Shown piece by piece: positions 33,312 through 41,285 of a DNA stretch of 64,000 bases. The stretch is from Lysobacterales bacterium. Its GTDB lineage: Bacteria > Pseudomonadota > Gammaproteobacteria > Xanthomonadales > Rhodanobacteraceae. The notes beneath the pieces were generated by a model that was given only the letters and a program-made list of their open reading frames with translations, made no database searches and was not told the origin of the DNA. Position 1 is the first letter of the stretch. Every line of letters starts with the position of its first letter. The DNA is taken from assembly GCA_016707485.1 (NCBI GenBank), contig JADJHN010000002.1, forward strand, positions 1,488,001-1,552,000, given 5' to 3'. Made by a program: the position numbers and the translations under genes.

Positions 33312-34526
33312 ATGCTCAAGTTCTGGAAGAAGAAGCCGGCTGTCGACAAGCCGGCGGTGGAGAAAGCCAACGAAGCCTTGCTGTACAAGGCTCCGGCAAC
33401 AGCGGATGCGGTAACCGAGGAGGTTCCAGCGACCGCACTGCTCGCGCGCAGCGGACCGGTCACCCTTGCCGGATCGCTGCTGGCGCATCCGGAAATGGTG
33501 GATGACCCGACGCGCATCGACCTCGACATCACCGAGGAACACCCGGTCGATTCGCAGCTCGTCGAAGCAGCGGCGTCGGCGGAAGACGGGATCCCGGCGC
33601 GGAAAAGCTGGCGGCAACGCCTTGCCGGAAGCGGCTTTGCCAAGGGCCTCGGCGGCCTCTTTGCACGCAATCCAAAGCTCGATGACGATCTGCTCGAGGA
33701 GCTGGAAACCTGCCTGATCAGCGCCGATGTCGGCGTCGGCACGGCGACCGCGATCGTCGAGGATTTGCGCAAGCGCGTGTCCAGGCGCGAGTTTGCCGAT
33801 GCCGCTGCCTTGCTCGACGCCTTGCGCAAGCGCCTCGTCGAATTGCTGCAGCCAGTCGAACAGCCGCTCGATGTCGGCGGACATCAACCGTTCGTGATCC
33901 TCATGGTCGGTGTCAACGGCGTCGGCAAGACCACCACCATCGGCAAGCTCGCGCACCGCTTCCTCGGCGAGAAGCGCAGCCTCATGCTTGCCGCCGGCGA
34001 CACTTTCCGCGCCGCCGCCGTCGAGCAGTTGCAGACCTGGGGCCAGCGCAACGGCGTGCCGGTGATTGCGCAATCCTCCGGTGCCGATTCCGCCAGCGTG
34101 ATTTTCGATGCCTTGCAGGCGGCAAGATCGCGTCGGGTGGACGTGCTCATCGCCGACACGGCCGGACGCCTGCATACCCAGTCCGGCCTCATGGATGAAC
34201 TGTCCAAGGTGCGTCGCGTGCTGGCCAAGATCGATGCCGGCGCACCGCACGAGGTACTCATGGTCATCGATGGCACCACCGGCCAGAACGCGATCCACCA
34301 GGTCAGGCATTTCCGCGAGGCGATCGGCGTCAGCGGCCTTGTCGTGACCAAGCTCGATGGCACCGCCAAAGGCGGCGTGGTATTTGCGCTTGCCCGCGAA
34401 TTCGGCCTGCCGATTCGCTTTGTCGGCCTGGGTGAAGGCATTGACGATTTGCGCGTGTTCGAGGCGCAGGCATTTGTAGACGGCCTGTTGCCGGCTTCGC
34501 TTTCAGGATCCGCCAGCGGCGCCTGA
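33312..34526 (+). CDS. ftsY: Signal recognition particle receptor FtsY
   Basis: GTPase that docks SRP-ribosome complexes to the inner membrane. It has 404 residues: a short N-terminal MLKFWKKKP, an acidic linker (about 20-95), the NG domain with GVNGVGKTTT (around 199-208), DTFRAAAVEQL, DTAGR and TKLDGTAKGG. The ATG at 33312 gives the typical N-terminus; an ATG at 33279 would add 11 residues and overlap rsmD starts. It is followed 17 bases later by mutY. Confidence 0.95.
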   Translation: MLKFWKKKPAVDKPAVEKANEALLYKAPATADAVTEEVPATALLARSGPVTLAGSLLAHPEMVDDPTRIDLDITEEHPVDSQLVEAAASAEDGIPARKSWRQRLAGSGFAKGLGGLFARNPKLDDDLLEELETCLISADVGVGTATAIVEDLRKRVSRREFADAAALLDALRKRLVELLQPVEQPLDVGGHQPFVILMVGVNGVGKTTTIGKLAHRFLGEKRSLMLAAGDTFRAAAVEQLQTWGQRNGVPVIAQSSGADSASVIFDALQAARSRRVDVLIADTAGRLHTQSGLMDELSKVRRVLAKIDAGAPHEVLMVIDGTTGQNAIHQVRHFREAIGVSGLVVTKLDGTAKGGVVFALAREFGLPIRFVGLGEGIDDLRVFEAQAFVDGLLPASLSGSASGA

Positions 34527-34543
34527 GCACGACGGGAAGCGGA

Positions 34544-35617
34544 ATGGACGCGTTCGCCAGACATCTGCTCGGCTGGTTTGACCGGCACGGGCGGCAAAAC
34601 CTGCCCTGGCAGCATCCGCGCACTCCGTATCGGGTCTGGCTCAGCGAGATCATGCTGCAGCAGACCCAGGTGCGCACGGTGATTCCCTATTTCGAACGCT
34701 TCGTGCAGGCGCTGCCGAGCCTGGGCGCGCTTGCCGCGGCGTCCGAGGATCGCGTGCTGGCCTTGTGGTCGGGGCTTGGCTACTACAGCCGCGCACGCAA
34801 CCTGCATCGCTGTGCGCGGCTGTGCGTCGCCCGGCATGCCGGCGAATTGCCCGAGTCGATCGAAATGCTTGCGGCCTTGCCCGGCATTGGCCGTTCGACC
34901 GCCGCGGCCATCCTCGCCCAGGCGCACGCACAGCCCCTGGCCATCCTCGATGGCAATGTGCGGCGCGTGCTGGCGCGCTTCCATGGCGTGCACGGCTGGC
35001 CGGGCAGCAGCGCAGTGCAGAAGCAGTTGTGGCAACTGGCCGAAGCACATACGCCGCGCTCGCGTGTCGCCGACTACACCCAGGCGATCATGGATCTTGG
35101 CGCGCTGGCGTGCACGCGCAGCAAGCCGCGATGCCTTGAATGTCCGTTGCGCGGTGATTGCATTGCCTTGCGCGACGGCCTGACAAGCGTGTTGCCGCAG
35201 GCAAAACCGGCACGGCAGGTTCCGCTGCGCACGACGACCATGTTGATCGCCCGCGACGGCGAAGGCCGCATCCTCCTCGAACGGCGGCCGCCGGTCGGAA
35301 TCTGGGCGCGCCTCTGGAGCCTTCCCGAAGGCCTCGATGCCGAGCAGGCCAGGCTTGGCATTCCCGCGCTGCGGAACAACCAGGCGGCGTCGATTCGCGT
35401 GCTGCCCGAACTGCTGCATCGCTTCAGTCATTTCCAGTTGCGCATTACCCCGGTCGTGCTCGAAGTCGCCAGCGCGGCAGCGCATGTTGCGGAGGACGGC
35501 GAGCAAGGCTGGTTCCTTCCCGGAGAACTCGGCGAACTTGGCCTGCCCGCGCCAGTGCGTAAACTGTTGGGCAGCCTTATTGAGGAATCGAATCCATGCG
35601 AACAGTCCACTGCGTGA
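34544..35617 (+). CDS. mutY: A/G-specific adenine glycosylase MutY
   Basis: This base-excision repair enzyme removes adenine opposite 8-oxoguanine. The 357 residues show catalytic Glu35 (SEIMLQQTQV), the helix-hairpin-helix LPGIGRSTA (112-120), catalytic Asp136 (LDGNVRRVLARF), the [4Fe-4S] ligands C190, C197, C200 and C206, and a C-terminal Nudix-like 8-oxoG recognition domain. GGGAAGCGGA precedes the start. It overlaps yggX by 22 bases. Confidence 0.96.
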   Translation: MDAFARHLLGWFDRHGRQNLPWQHPRTPYRVWLSEIMLQQTQVRTVIPYFERFVQALPSLGALAAASEDRVLALWSGLGYYSRARNLHRCARLCVARHAGELPESIEMLAALPGIGRSTAAAILAQAHAQPLAILDGNVRRVLARFHGVHGWPGSSAVQKQLWQLAEAHTPRSRVADYTQAIMDLGALACTRSKPRCLECPLRGDCIALRDGLTSVLPQAKPARQVPLRTTTMLIARDGEGRILLERRPPVGIWARLWSLPEGLDAEQARLGIPALRNNQAASIRVLPELLHRFSHFQLRITPVVLEVASAAAHVAEDGEQGWFLPGELGELGLPAPVRKLLGSLIEESNPCEQSTA

Positions 35618-35865
35618 AACTGGGCTTTGAAGCCGAAGGCCTCGCCTTTGCGCCCTGGCCCGGCGAACTTGGCAAACGCATCTACGAAAACGTGTCGAAA
35701 AAGGCCTGGGCCGAATGGATGGCGCATCAGACCATGCTCATCAACGAGAACCGCCTGAATCCGCTGGATGCCTCCACGCGCAGTTTCCTCAGCGCTGAAA
35801 TGGAAAAGTATTTCTTTGGCGAAGGCTCATCGGCACCGCCCGGATTCATCGCTCCGAGTTCCTGA
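35596..35865 (+). CDS. yggX: Fe(II)-trafficking / oxidative-protection protein YggX
   Basis: An 89-residue protein with the conserved N-terminal Cys (MRTVHCVKLGFEAEGL), PWPGELGKRIYENVSKKAW and EKYFFGEG. It protects Fe-S proteins against oxidation in enterobacteria. Its start lies inside the 3' end of mutY, and the mutY-yggX pair is conserved, consistent with MutY being an Fe-S enzyme. Confidence 0.95.
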   Translation: MRTVHCVKLGFEAEGLAFAPWPGELGKRIYENVSKKAWAEWMAHQTMLINENRLNPLDASTRSFLSAEMEKYFFGEGSSAPPGFIAPSS

Positions 35866-36118
35866 CCTCGGCCGTTCCCGGCAGTTGACCGTTCCAAGCG
35901 GATGATTCGGGGAAACAATTCCGGACATTCAAGACTTTGCTTTCGCGGCGCCGCTTGCCAAGGCAACGGCAAACCGGAGCACAACCAAAGCGCCCCGAAT
36001 CCGCCCTGCCGGGAACCTTTCCCTTTATGCCGTATGGGTACGCCTTGCGGGGGAAGAAAGTAACGGCAGAGGCGATTATTGGTGGAATCTGCCTGTGCGG
36101 GACGGCTGCAGCCACATC

Positions 36119-36646
36119 CTACGAGAGCACGACGCCGAGGCGGGCGGCAGCATCGCGATAGCTGCGCAGGATGCTCTCGCCGCGGCAGCAAAAGGTCACC
36201 TTGAACCTGGCGTGGGCGGGTTTGCCGATTTCGCCGAGAGCGATCATTGCGGCCTTTTCCGGCGGGTAGCCGAATACGCCGCAACTGATGGCCGGGAAGG
36301 CTAATGAATCCAGCGACTGCGCCGTGGCAATGGCCAGCACGTTGCGATAGCAGGCTGCCAGCAATGCCGGCTCGCCATCTTCGCCGCCTTCCCAGACTGG
36401 CCCGACAGTATGGATGATGAAGCGCGCGGGCAGGGCAAATCCCCCGGTCAGGCGTGCTTCGCCGGTCGGGCAACGCACACCGGGGCGCACCAGGGGCAGG
36501 GCACGGCAGGCGGCGAGCAGGCCCGGGCCGGCGGCATGATGGATGGCCCCATCGACACCGCCGCCGCCAAGCAGGGTCTCGTTGGCGGCGTTGACGATGG
36601 CGTCGACGCGGAGCTCGGTGATATTGCAGTCAAGGATTCGGATCAT
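36119..36646 (-). CDS. Macrodomain O-acetyl-ADP-ribose deacetylase (YmdB-like)
   Basis: A 175-residue macrodomain protein that binds ADP-ribose. Signature strings are DAIVNAANETLLGGGGVDGAI, CPTGEARLTGGFALP, IHTVGPVW, and SLAFPAISCGVFGYPPEKAA near the C-terminus. These fit the MacroD/YmdB group, which removes acetyl or ADP-ribosyl esters. It is isolated between yggX and the MarR operon. The length and motifs are complete. Confidence 0.93.
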   Translation of the reverse strand: MIRILDCNITELRVDAIVNAANETLLGGGGVDGAIHHAAGPGLLAACRALPLVRPGVRCPTGEARLTGGFALPARFIIHTVGPVWEGGEDGEPALLAACYRNVLAIATAQSLDSLAFPAISCGVFGYPPEKAAMIALGEIGKPAHARFKVTFCCRGESILRSYRDAAARLGVVLS

Positions 36647-36809
36647 CGCGGCGAGGGTTGCCCGGCTTGCCCGGGTTCAAGTCTAGAGTCCCCGGCCATG
36701 GAGCGCGAGCCGTCGGCATCGAATCCTTCGTCGTTCCGGCAGGTGGACCCCGGCATAGTGATTCATTGGGTATTCGTGTTGGAGATTGCCTCGCGCCATG
36801 GGCGTGCCC

Positions 36810-36841
36810 TTGAAAATTAGCTGCCTAGGACATAATATCCT
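36810..36841 (+). promoter_or_regulatory. Promoter and candidate MarR operator
   Basis: TTGAAA (36810-36815) is followed 17 bases later by TAATAT (36833-36838), and an imperfect palindrome AGGACATAATATCCT (36827-36841) covers the -10, nine bases from the marR start codon. This geometry suggests autorepression by the MarR protein encoded next. Confidence 0.6.
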
Positions 36842-36849
36842 CGGCTGCC

Positions 36850-37305
36850 ATGAGCACACCCGACAATTCCTTTACCTACGCCCTGCACAACGTCACTTGC
36901 CTGTTGCGCAAGCATTTCGACCGCCGCGCGATCCGCTTCAGCCTGACCCGCGCCCAGTGGCGGGCGCTGAAGTCGATCCGGCGCCGTGAAGGGCTCAGCC
37001 AGAGCGAGCTGGCCGAACTTCTTGAAATGGAGCCGATTGCCGTCGGTCGCGTGCTCGATCGCCTGGTCGCGGCGGATTTTGTCGAGCGTCGTGCCGATCC
37101 GAATGACCGGCGACGCTGGCGCCTGCACCTGACCGCCCGGGCGCATGAGGTCACCGACGACATGGAAGTGCTCGCCTCCGAGTTGCGCCAGGAAGCGCTG
37201 GTCGGCGTTGGCCAGGCGGATTTCGAAGCCTTCGAGCGTGTCCTCGAACGGATCCGCAGCAACCTCCTCGCCATTGATGGCAACACTGAATCATCCGAAT
37301 CCTGA
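36850..37305 (+). CDS. MarR family transcriptional regulator
   Basis: A 151-residue winged-helix repressor. The DNA-binding part reads SLTRAQWRALKSIRRREGLS, QSELAELLEMEPIAVGRVLD, with the wing ADPNDRRRWRLHLT (D-x-R-R motif). SlyA/MarR proteins of this type sense small aromatic or phenolic compounds. It is the first gene before emrAB-type genes and the RND pair, all on the plus strand, and is very likely their local regulator. Confidence 0.93.
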   Translation: MSTPDNSFTYALHNVTCLLRKHFDRRAIRFSLTRAQWRALKSIRRREGLSQSELAELLEMEPIAVGRVLDRLVAADFVERRADPNDRRRWRLHLTARAHEVTDDMEVLASELRQEALVGVGQADFEAFERVLERIRSNLLAIDGNTESSES

Positions 37306-37318
37306 TGCCGAGCATGCA

Positions 37319-38443
37319 ATGACCAGCAAACAGAGCAATGAATCCGTCGTTGCAGACGAAACCGGCACGCCTGCGCGCAAGCGCGGCAACCGCATGCTGT
37401 GGCTTGGCGGCCCGCTCGTGGTCTGCTTGATCGCAGGATATTTCTACGTCACCTCGGGGCGCTATGCCTCGACGGACAATGCGTATGTGCAAGCCGATCA
37501 GGTCACCATTGCACCGCAGATCGCCGGTCGCGTCGTCGAAGTCGCCGTGCATGAGAACCAGCAGGTACGCAAGGGCGATCTGCTCTTCCGCCTCGATGCC
37601 GAGCCGCTGCAGCTCGCGGTGATGCAGATGGAAGCGCAGATCGAGGCCGCGGCGGATTACCTCAATGCATCGCGCGACAACTATCGTTCGGCCAGCGCCG
37701 ACTTGCGCTCCTCGGATGCAACCTTGCGCAACCACGAGGCGCAGCTCAAGCGCATCCGCGAATTGCGCGGCAGGGGGCTGGTCGCGCAGAAAACCCTCGA
37801 CGATGCCATCAACGATGTGACCACGGCCCGTGGCAGCCGCGACAGCGATGCCGCAAACCTGGCCAAGGCCAAGACCATGCTCGGCGGGGCGGTGGATACG
37901 CCGCTTGCGCAGTTGTCCGGCTACAAGGTGGTCATGGCGCAACTGGCCAAGGCCAGGCTGGACTTGTCGCATGCGGAAATCCGCGCACCCATCGATGGCA
38001 CGATCGGCAAGATGCATCTGCAGCCTGGCGATTACCTGAATGTCGGGCAAGCGGCCATGCCGCTGGTTTCCAACAGCGTGTGGGTCGAAGGCAATTTCAA
38101 GGAAACCGACCTGACCAATGTCCACGTCGGGCAATCGGCCGAGATCGAGGTGGATACTTATCCAGGCTACAAGTGGAAGGCGACCGTGGCATCGATCAGT
38201 CCGGCCTCGGGTTCGCAGTTTTCCATCCTGCCGGCGCAGAACGCCACCGGCAACTGGGTGAAGATCGTGCAGCGCATTCCTGTGCATCTGTCGATCGATG
38301 CCGGCAGTCAGCACGGCCTGATCCTGCGTGCGGGCATGAGCGCCGATGTCGAAATCGACACCGGCAAGGAGCATTCGCTGCTTGGGCGTTTGAGCGCGCG
38401 CGGCGCCTCCCGGCCGCAGCTTGCAATAAACGGTCGGGATTAG
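37319..38443 (+). CDS. EmrA-type membrane fusion protein
   Basis: A HlyD-family periplasmic adaptor of 374 residues. One N-terminal transmembrane helix (about 26-45) is followed by a biotinyl-lipoyl half (STDNAYVQADQVTIAPQIAG), a coiled-coil hairpin (about 95-190) and the closing barrel (LSHAEIRAPIDGTIGKMHL). It would link the MFS pump to an outer-membrane channel not encoded here. It follows marR by 13 bases. The stop codon (TAG, 38441-38443) lies inside a GGGATTAGGGATT repeat unit, so the last two residues are repeat-encoded. Confidence 0.93.
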   Translation: MTSKQSNESVVADETGTPARKRGNRMLWLGGPLVVCLIAGYFYVTSGRYASTDNAYVQADQVTIAPQIAGRVVEVAVHENQQVRKGDLLFRLDAEPLQLAVMQMEAQIEAAADYLNASRDNYRSASADLRSSDATLRNHEAQLKRIRELRGRGLVAQKTLDDAINDVTTARGSRDSDAANLAKAKTMLGGAVDTPLAQLSGYKVVMAQLAKARLDLSHAEIRAPIDGTIGKMHLQPGDYLNVGQAAMPLVSNSVWVEGNFKETDLTNVHVGQSAEIEVDTYPGYKWKATVASISPASGSQFSILPAQNATGNWVKIVQRIPVHLSIDAGSQHGLILRAGMSADVEIDTGKEHSLLGRLSARGASRPQLAINGRD

Positions 38444-38566
38444 GGATTCGGGAACACGGAACAGCAAGACCAGGCTCTGCAGCTCGAATCGCCCTGGCAC
38501 GCTGATTTCCGGCAGCCGAACCAGCGGCCATCGCCAATCTCCGACTCCCGTTCCCGAATCCCGGAT
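38434..38566. repeat. GGGATT-type repeat element between emrA and emrB genes
   Basis: A perfect 12-base inverted repeat (GGGATTCGGGAA at 38443-38454, TTCCCGAATCCC at 38551-38562) bounds about 95 bases of non-coding DNA. It begins inside the end of the adaptor gene. Confidence 0.7.
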
Positions 38567-38577
38567 TTCCAGGCAAC

Positions 38578-40113
38578 ATGACCACGCTTCCGTCGCATCG
38601 CGAGGTTCCGAATCTGCCGCTGCTGGTCGTTTCGATCATGCTGGCGACGCTGATGCAGGTGATCGATTCGACGATCGCCAACGTCGCCTTGCCGGACATG
38701 CAGGGTTCGCTGTCGGCCACCCAGGACCAGGCGGCGTGGATCCTCACCTCGTACATCGTTGCCGCGGCGATCGCCACGCCAGCAACCGGATGGCTGGCCG
38801 CGCGCTTTGGTCGCCGCCATCTGCTGATCGTCGCCATCGCCGGATTCACGATTGCCTCGGTGCTCTGCGGCATTGCCACCAACATCAGCGAAATGGTCGC
38901 TTTTCGCGTGCTGCAGGGCCTCTTTGGCGCTGCTCTTGTACCGATTTCACAATCTTCCCTGCTCGATGCCTTTCCGCCGGAACGACATGGCGCGGCCATG
39001 GCCTTGTGGGGCATGGGCGTGATGGTCGGGCCGATTGTCGGACCACCGCTGGGTGGCTGGTTGACCGACAACTACAGCTGGCATTGGGTGTTCCTGATCA
39101 ATGTGCCGGTCGGCATCGTGGCCTTGCTCGGCGTGCTGGCCAGCGTGCCCAGGGACGAGACGCACACGAACCGTTTCGACTGGCGCGGCTTCGCCTTCCT
39201 TGCCATCGGCATTGCCGCGTTGCAGCTCATGCTCGATCGCGGCAACGAGAAGGACTGGTTCTCCGCCGTCGAGATCCAGATTTACCTGGCTCTGGCCTTG
39301 CTCGGCTTCTATCTGTACTGGGTGCACTGGCGCAGCAGCCTGCGCAGCTTCGTTGATCTCTCCCTGCTCAAGGATCGCAATTTCGGCGTCGCCACGCTGT
39401 TCATCTTCATTGTCGGCGTGTTGCTGTTCGCGACCATGGCCTTGATGCCGCCGTACCTGCAAAACCTGATGAACTATCCGGTCGTCACCACCGGCGTGCT
39501 GCTGGCACCGCGCGGCATTGGCACGCTGATTGCGATGACCATCGTCGGACGCTTGCTGCAGGCGGGCATCGATCCACGCAAACCCATGGCCATCGGCATC
39601 CTGCTGATTGCACTTTCACTCGGCATGAGCGCGCAATTCGGCCCCGATGTGCCGATGTGGCCAATCATCAATGTCGGCATCCTGCAGGGTCTTGGCCTCG
39701 GCCTGGTCTTCGTGCCGGTGTCGACCCTCGCCTATGCGACCCTGCCGGGGCCGGCACGAACCGAAGCCGCCGGCATCTTCAGCCTGGCGCGCAATATCGG
39801 ATCGAGCATCGGCATTTCGATCATGTTTGCCCTGGCCGCGCGCAATACGCAGATCAATCATGCCGAAATCGCCGCGCGCCTGACGCCGTACTCGCTGAAC
39901 CTGCCAGCGGGCGCATTCGACATAAATTCCGCACAGGGCCTGGCCATGTTGAATGCCGAAGTGACGCGCCAGGCGGCCGCCATTGCCTATATCAATGACT
40001 TTTGGCTGATGATGTGGATGACCCTGATTGCGTTACCCTTCCTGCTTCTGTTCCGTATTCCGCGCCGGACGGGAGCCGCCGCCCGCGCGCCGCTGCCAGT
40101 GGCCGAGCACTGA
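38578..40113 (+). CDS. EmrB/QacA-type MFS multidrug exporter
   Basis: A DHA2-family proton antiporter of 511 residues with 14 predicted membrane helices. It shows LATLMQVIDSTIANVALPDM (helix 1 signature), GWLAARFGRRHLLIVA (motif A) and GPIVGPPLGGWLTDNYSWHW (motif C region). It would form a tripartite pump with the adaptor upstream. A 134-base repeat-bearing gap separates the two genes. Confidence 0.94.
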   Translation: MTTLPSHREVPNLPLLVVSIMLATLMQVIDSTIANVALPDMQGSLSATQDQAAWILTSYIVAAAIATPATGWLAARFGRRHLLIVAIAGFTIASVLCGIATNISEMVAFRVLQGLFGAALVPISQSSLLDAFPPERHGAAMALWGMGVMVGPIVGPPLGGWLTDNYSWHWVFLINVPVGIVALLGVLASVPRDETHTNRFDWRGFAFLAIGIAALQLMLDRGNEKDWFSAVEIQIYLALALLGFYLYWVHWRSSLRSFVDLSLLKDRNFGVATLFIFIVGVLLFATMALMPPYLQNLMNYPVVTTGVLLAPRGIGTLIAMTIVGRLLQAGIDPRKPMAIGILLIALSLGMSAQFGPDVPMWPIINVGILQGLGLGLVFVPVSTLAYATLPGPARTEAAGIFSLARNIGSSIGISIMFALAARNTQINHAEIAARLTPYSLNLPAGAFDINSAQGLAMLNAEVTRQAAAIAYINDFWLMMWMTLIALPFLLLFRIPRRTGAAARAPLPVAEH

Positions 40114-40229
40114 ACTGGCGAACACGCGGACTCCTGGCAGCGTGGTCACCGTGCAGCCAAGCCGCGCTGCCGATTCCTTTGCCATCACGCAAGCGCGCCC
40201 TTATCCGATTCGATCAACACACCGACGAC

Positions 40230-41285
40230 ATGCAGAAACCTCTCGCTCCCACTGTTCTCGCCATCTGCCTGCTCGGGCTTGCCGCTTGCTCGAGCAAGGA
40301 GCCGTCAGGGCAAGCGTCAGCCAATCCCGCGATCCCGGTGACCACGGCCGTCATCGAGCCGTCGACCTGGATCGACACGATCGAGGCGGTCGGCACGACC
40401 AAGGCGCGCGAATCCATCACCCTGACCGCAAAGATCACCGAGACCGTGCGCAAGGTGAATTTCAGCGACGGCCAGCAGGTCGATGCCGGTGATGTGCTGG
40501 TCGAGATGACGTCTGGCCAGCAGGTCGCCGCGCTCGCCGAGGCGCAGGCGACCTTCAAGGATGCCGAGCGCCTGATGAAGCGCAACGACGATCTGGTGCG
40601 CCAGGGCACCGTCTCGAAACAGGTCGCCGACACAGCGCGCGCCACGCATGATTCGAGTCAGGCGCGCGTGGCCTTGTTGCGCGCGCAACTGGCCGATCGC
40701 GTGGTCACGGCACCATTTTCGGGTGTGCTCGGCCTGCGCCAGGTCAGCGTCGGTGCGCTGGTCACGCCGGGCACGATCATCACCACGCTGGATGACATCG
40801 ACACGATCAAGCTCGATTTCGCCCTGGCCGAACGCAATCTGGCACGACTGCAGCCGGGCCTCGAGCTGACCGCTACCAGCGTCGCCTATCCGGGCCGCCA
40901 GTTCAGCGGGCGCATCACCTCGATCGATTCCCGCGTCGATCCGGTTACCCGCGCCATTCTCGTGCGCGCCGAATTGCCGAATCCCGATCACGCCTTGCGT
41001 GCCGGAATGCTGATGACGGTCAATGTCATGCAGGCTGGACGCGAGGTGCTGGCGCTGCCCGAAATCGCCATCGAACAGGTCGGTGCCGGCTCGTTCGCGT
41101 ATCGGGTCAAGCCGGACATGCGCGTGGAGCGCGTTGCGGTCGAACTGGGCGCGCGCAAGGACGGCAAGGTCGAAGTCATCCGCGGCATCGATGCCGGCAC
41201 ACGCATCGTCATCGATGGCACGGTCAAGCTGCGTGATGGCTCGTTGATCAGCGATGCGACGCCGGCAGCGGTGGCTCCGCAATGA
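40230..41285 (+). CDS. RND efflux periplasmic adaptor (lipoprotein)
   Basis: A 351-residue membrane fusion protein of the MexA/AcrA class with a lipoprotein signal (MQKPLAPTVLAICLLGLAAC). The lipoyl domain (VNFSDGQQVDAGDVLVEM), short hairpin (ATFKDAERLMKRNDDLVRQG) and barrel (TAPFSGVLGLRQVSVGALVT) follow in order. No Shine-Dalgarno is obvious. Four-base overlap with the pump gene downstream; it starts 116 bases after the MFS gene. Confidence 0.93.
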   Translation: MQKPLAPTVLAICLLGLAACSSKEPSGQASANPAIPVTTAVIEPSTWIDTIEAVGTTKARESITLTAKITETVRKVNFSDGQQVDAGDVLVEMTSGQQVAALAEAQATFKDAERLMKRNDDLVRQGTVSKQVADTARATHDSSQARVALLRAQLADRVVTAPFSGVLGLRQVSVGALVTPGTIITTLDDIDTIKLDFALAERNLARLQPGLELTATSVAYPGRQFSGRITSIDSRVDPVTRAILVRAELPNPDHALRAGMLMTVNVMQAGREVLALPEIAIEQVGAGSFAYRVKPDMRVERVAVELGARKDGKVEVIRGIDAGTRIVIDGTVKLRDGSLISDATPAAVAPQ

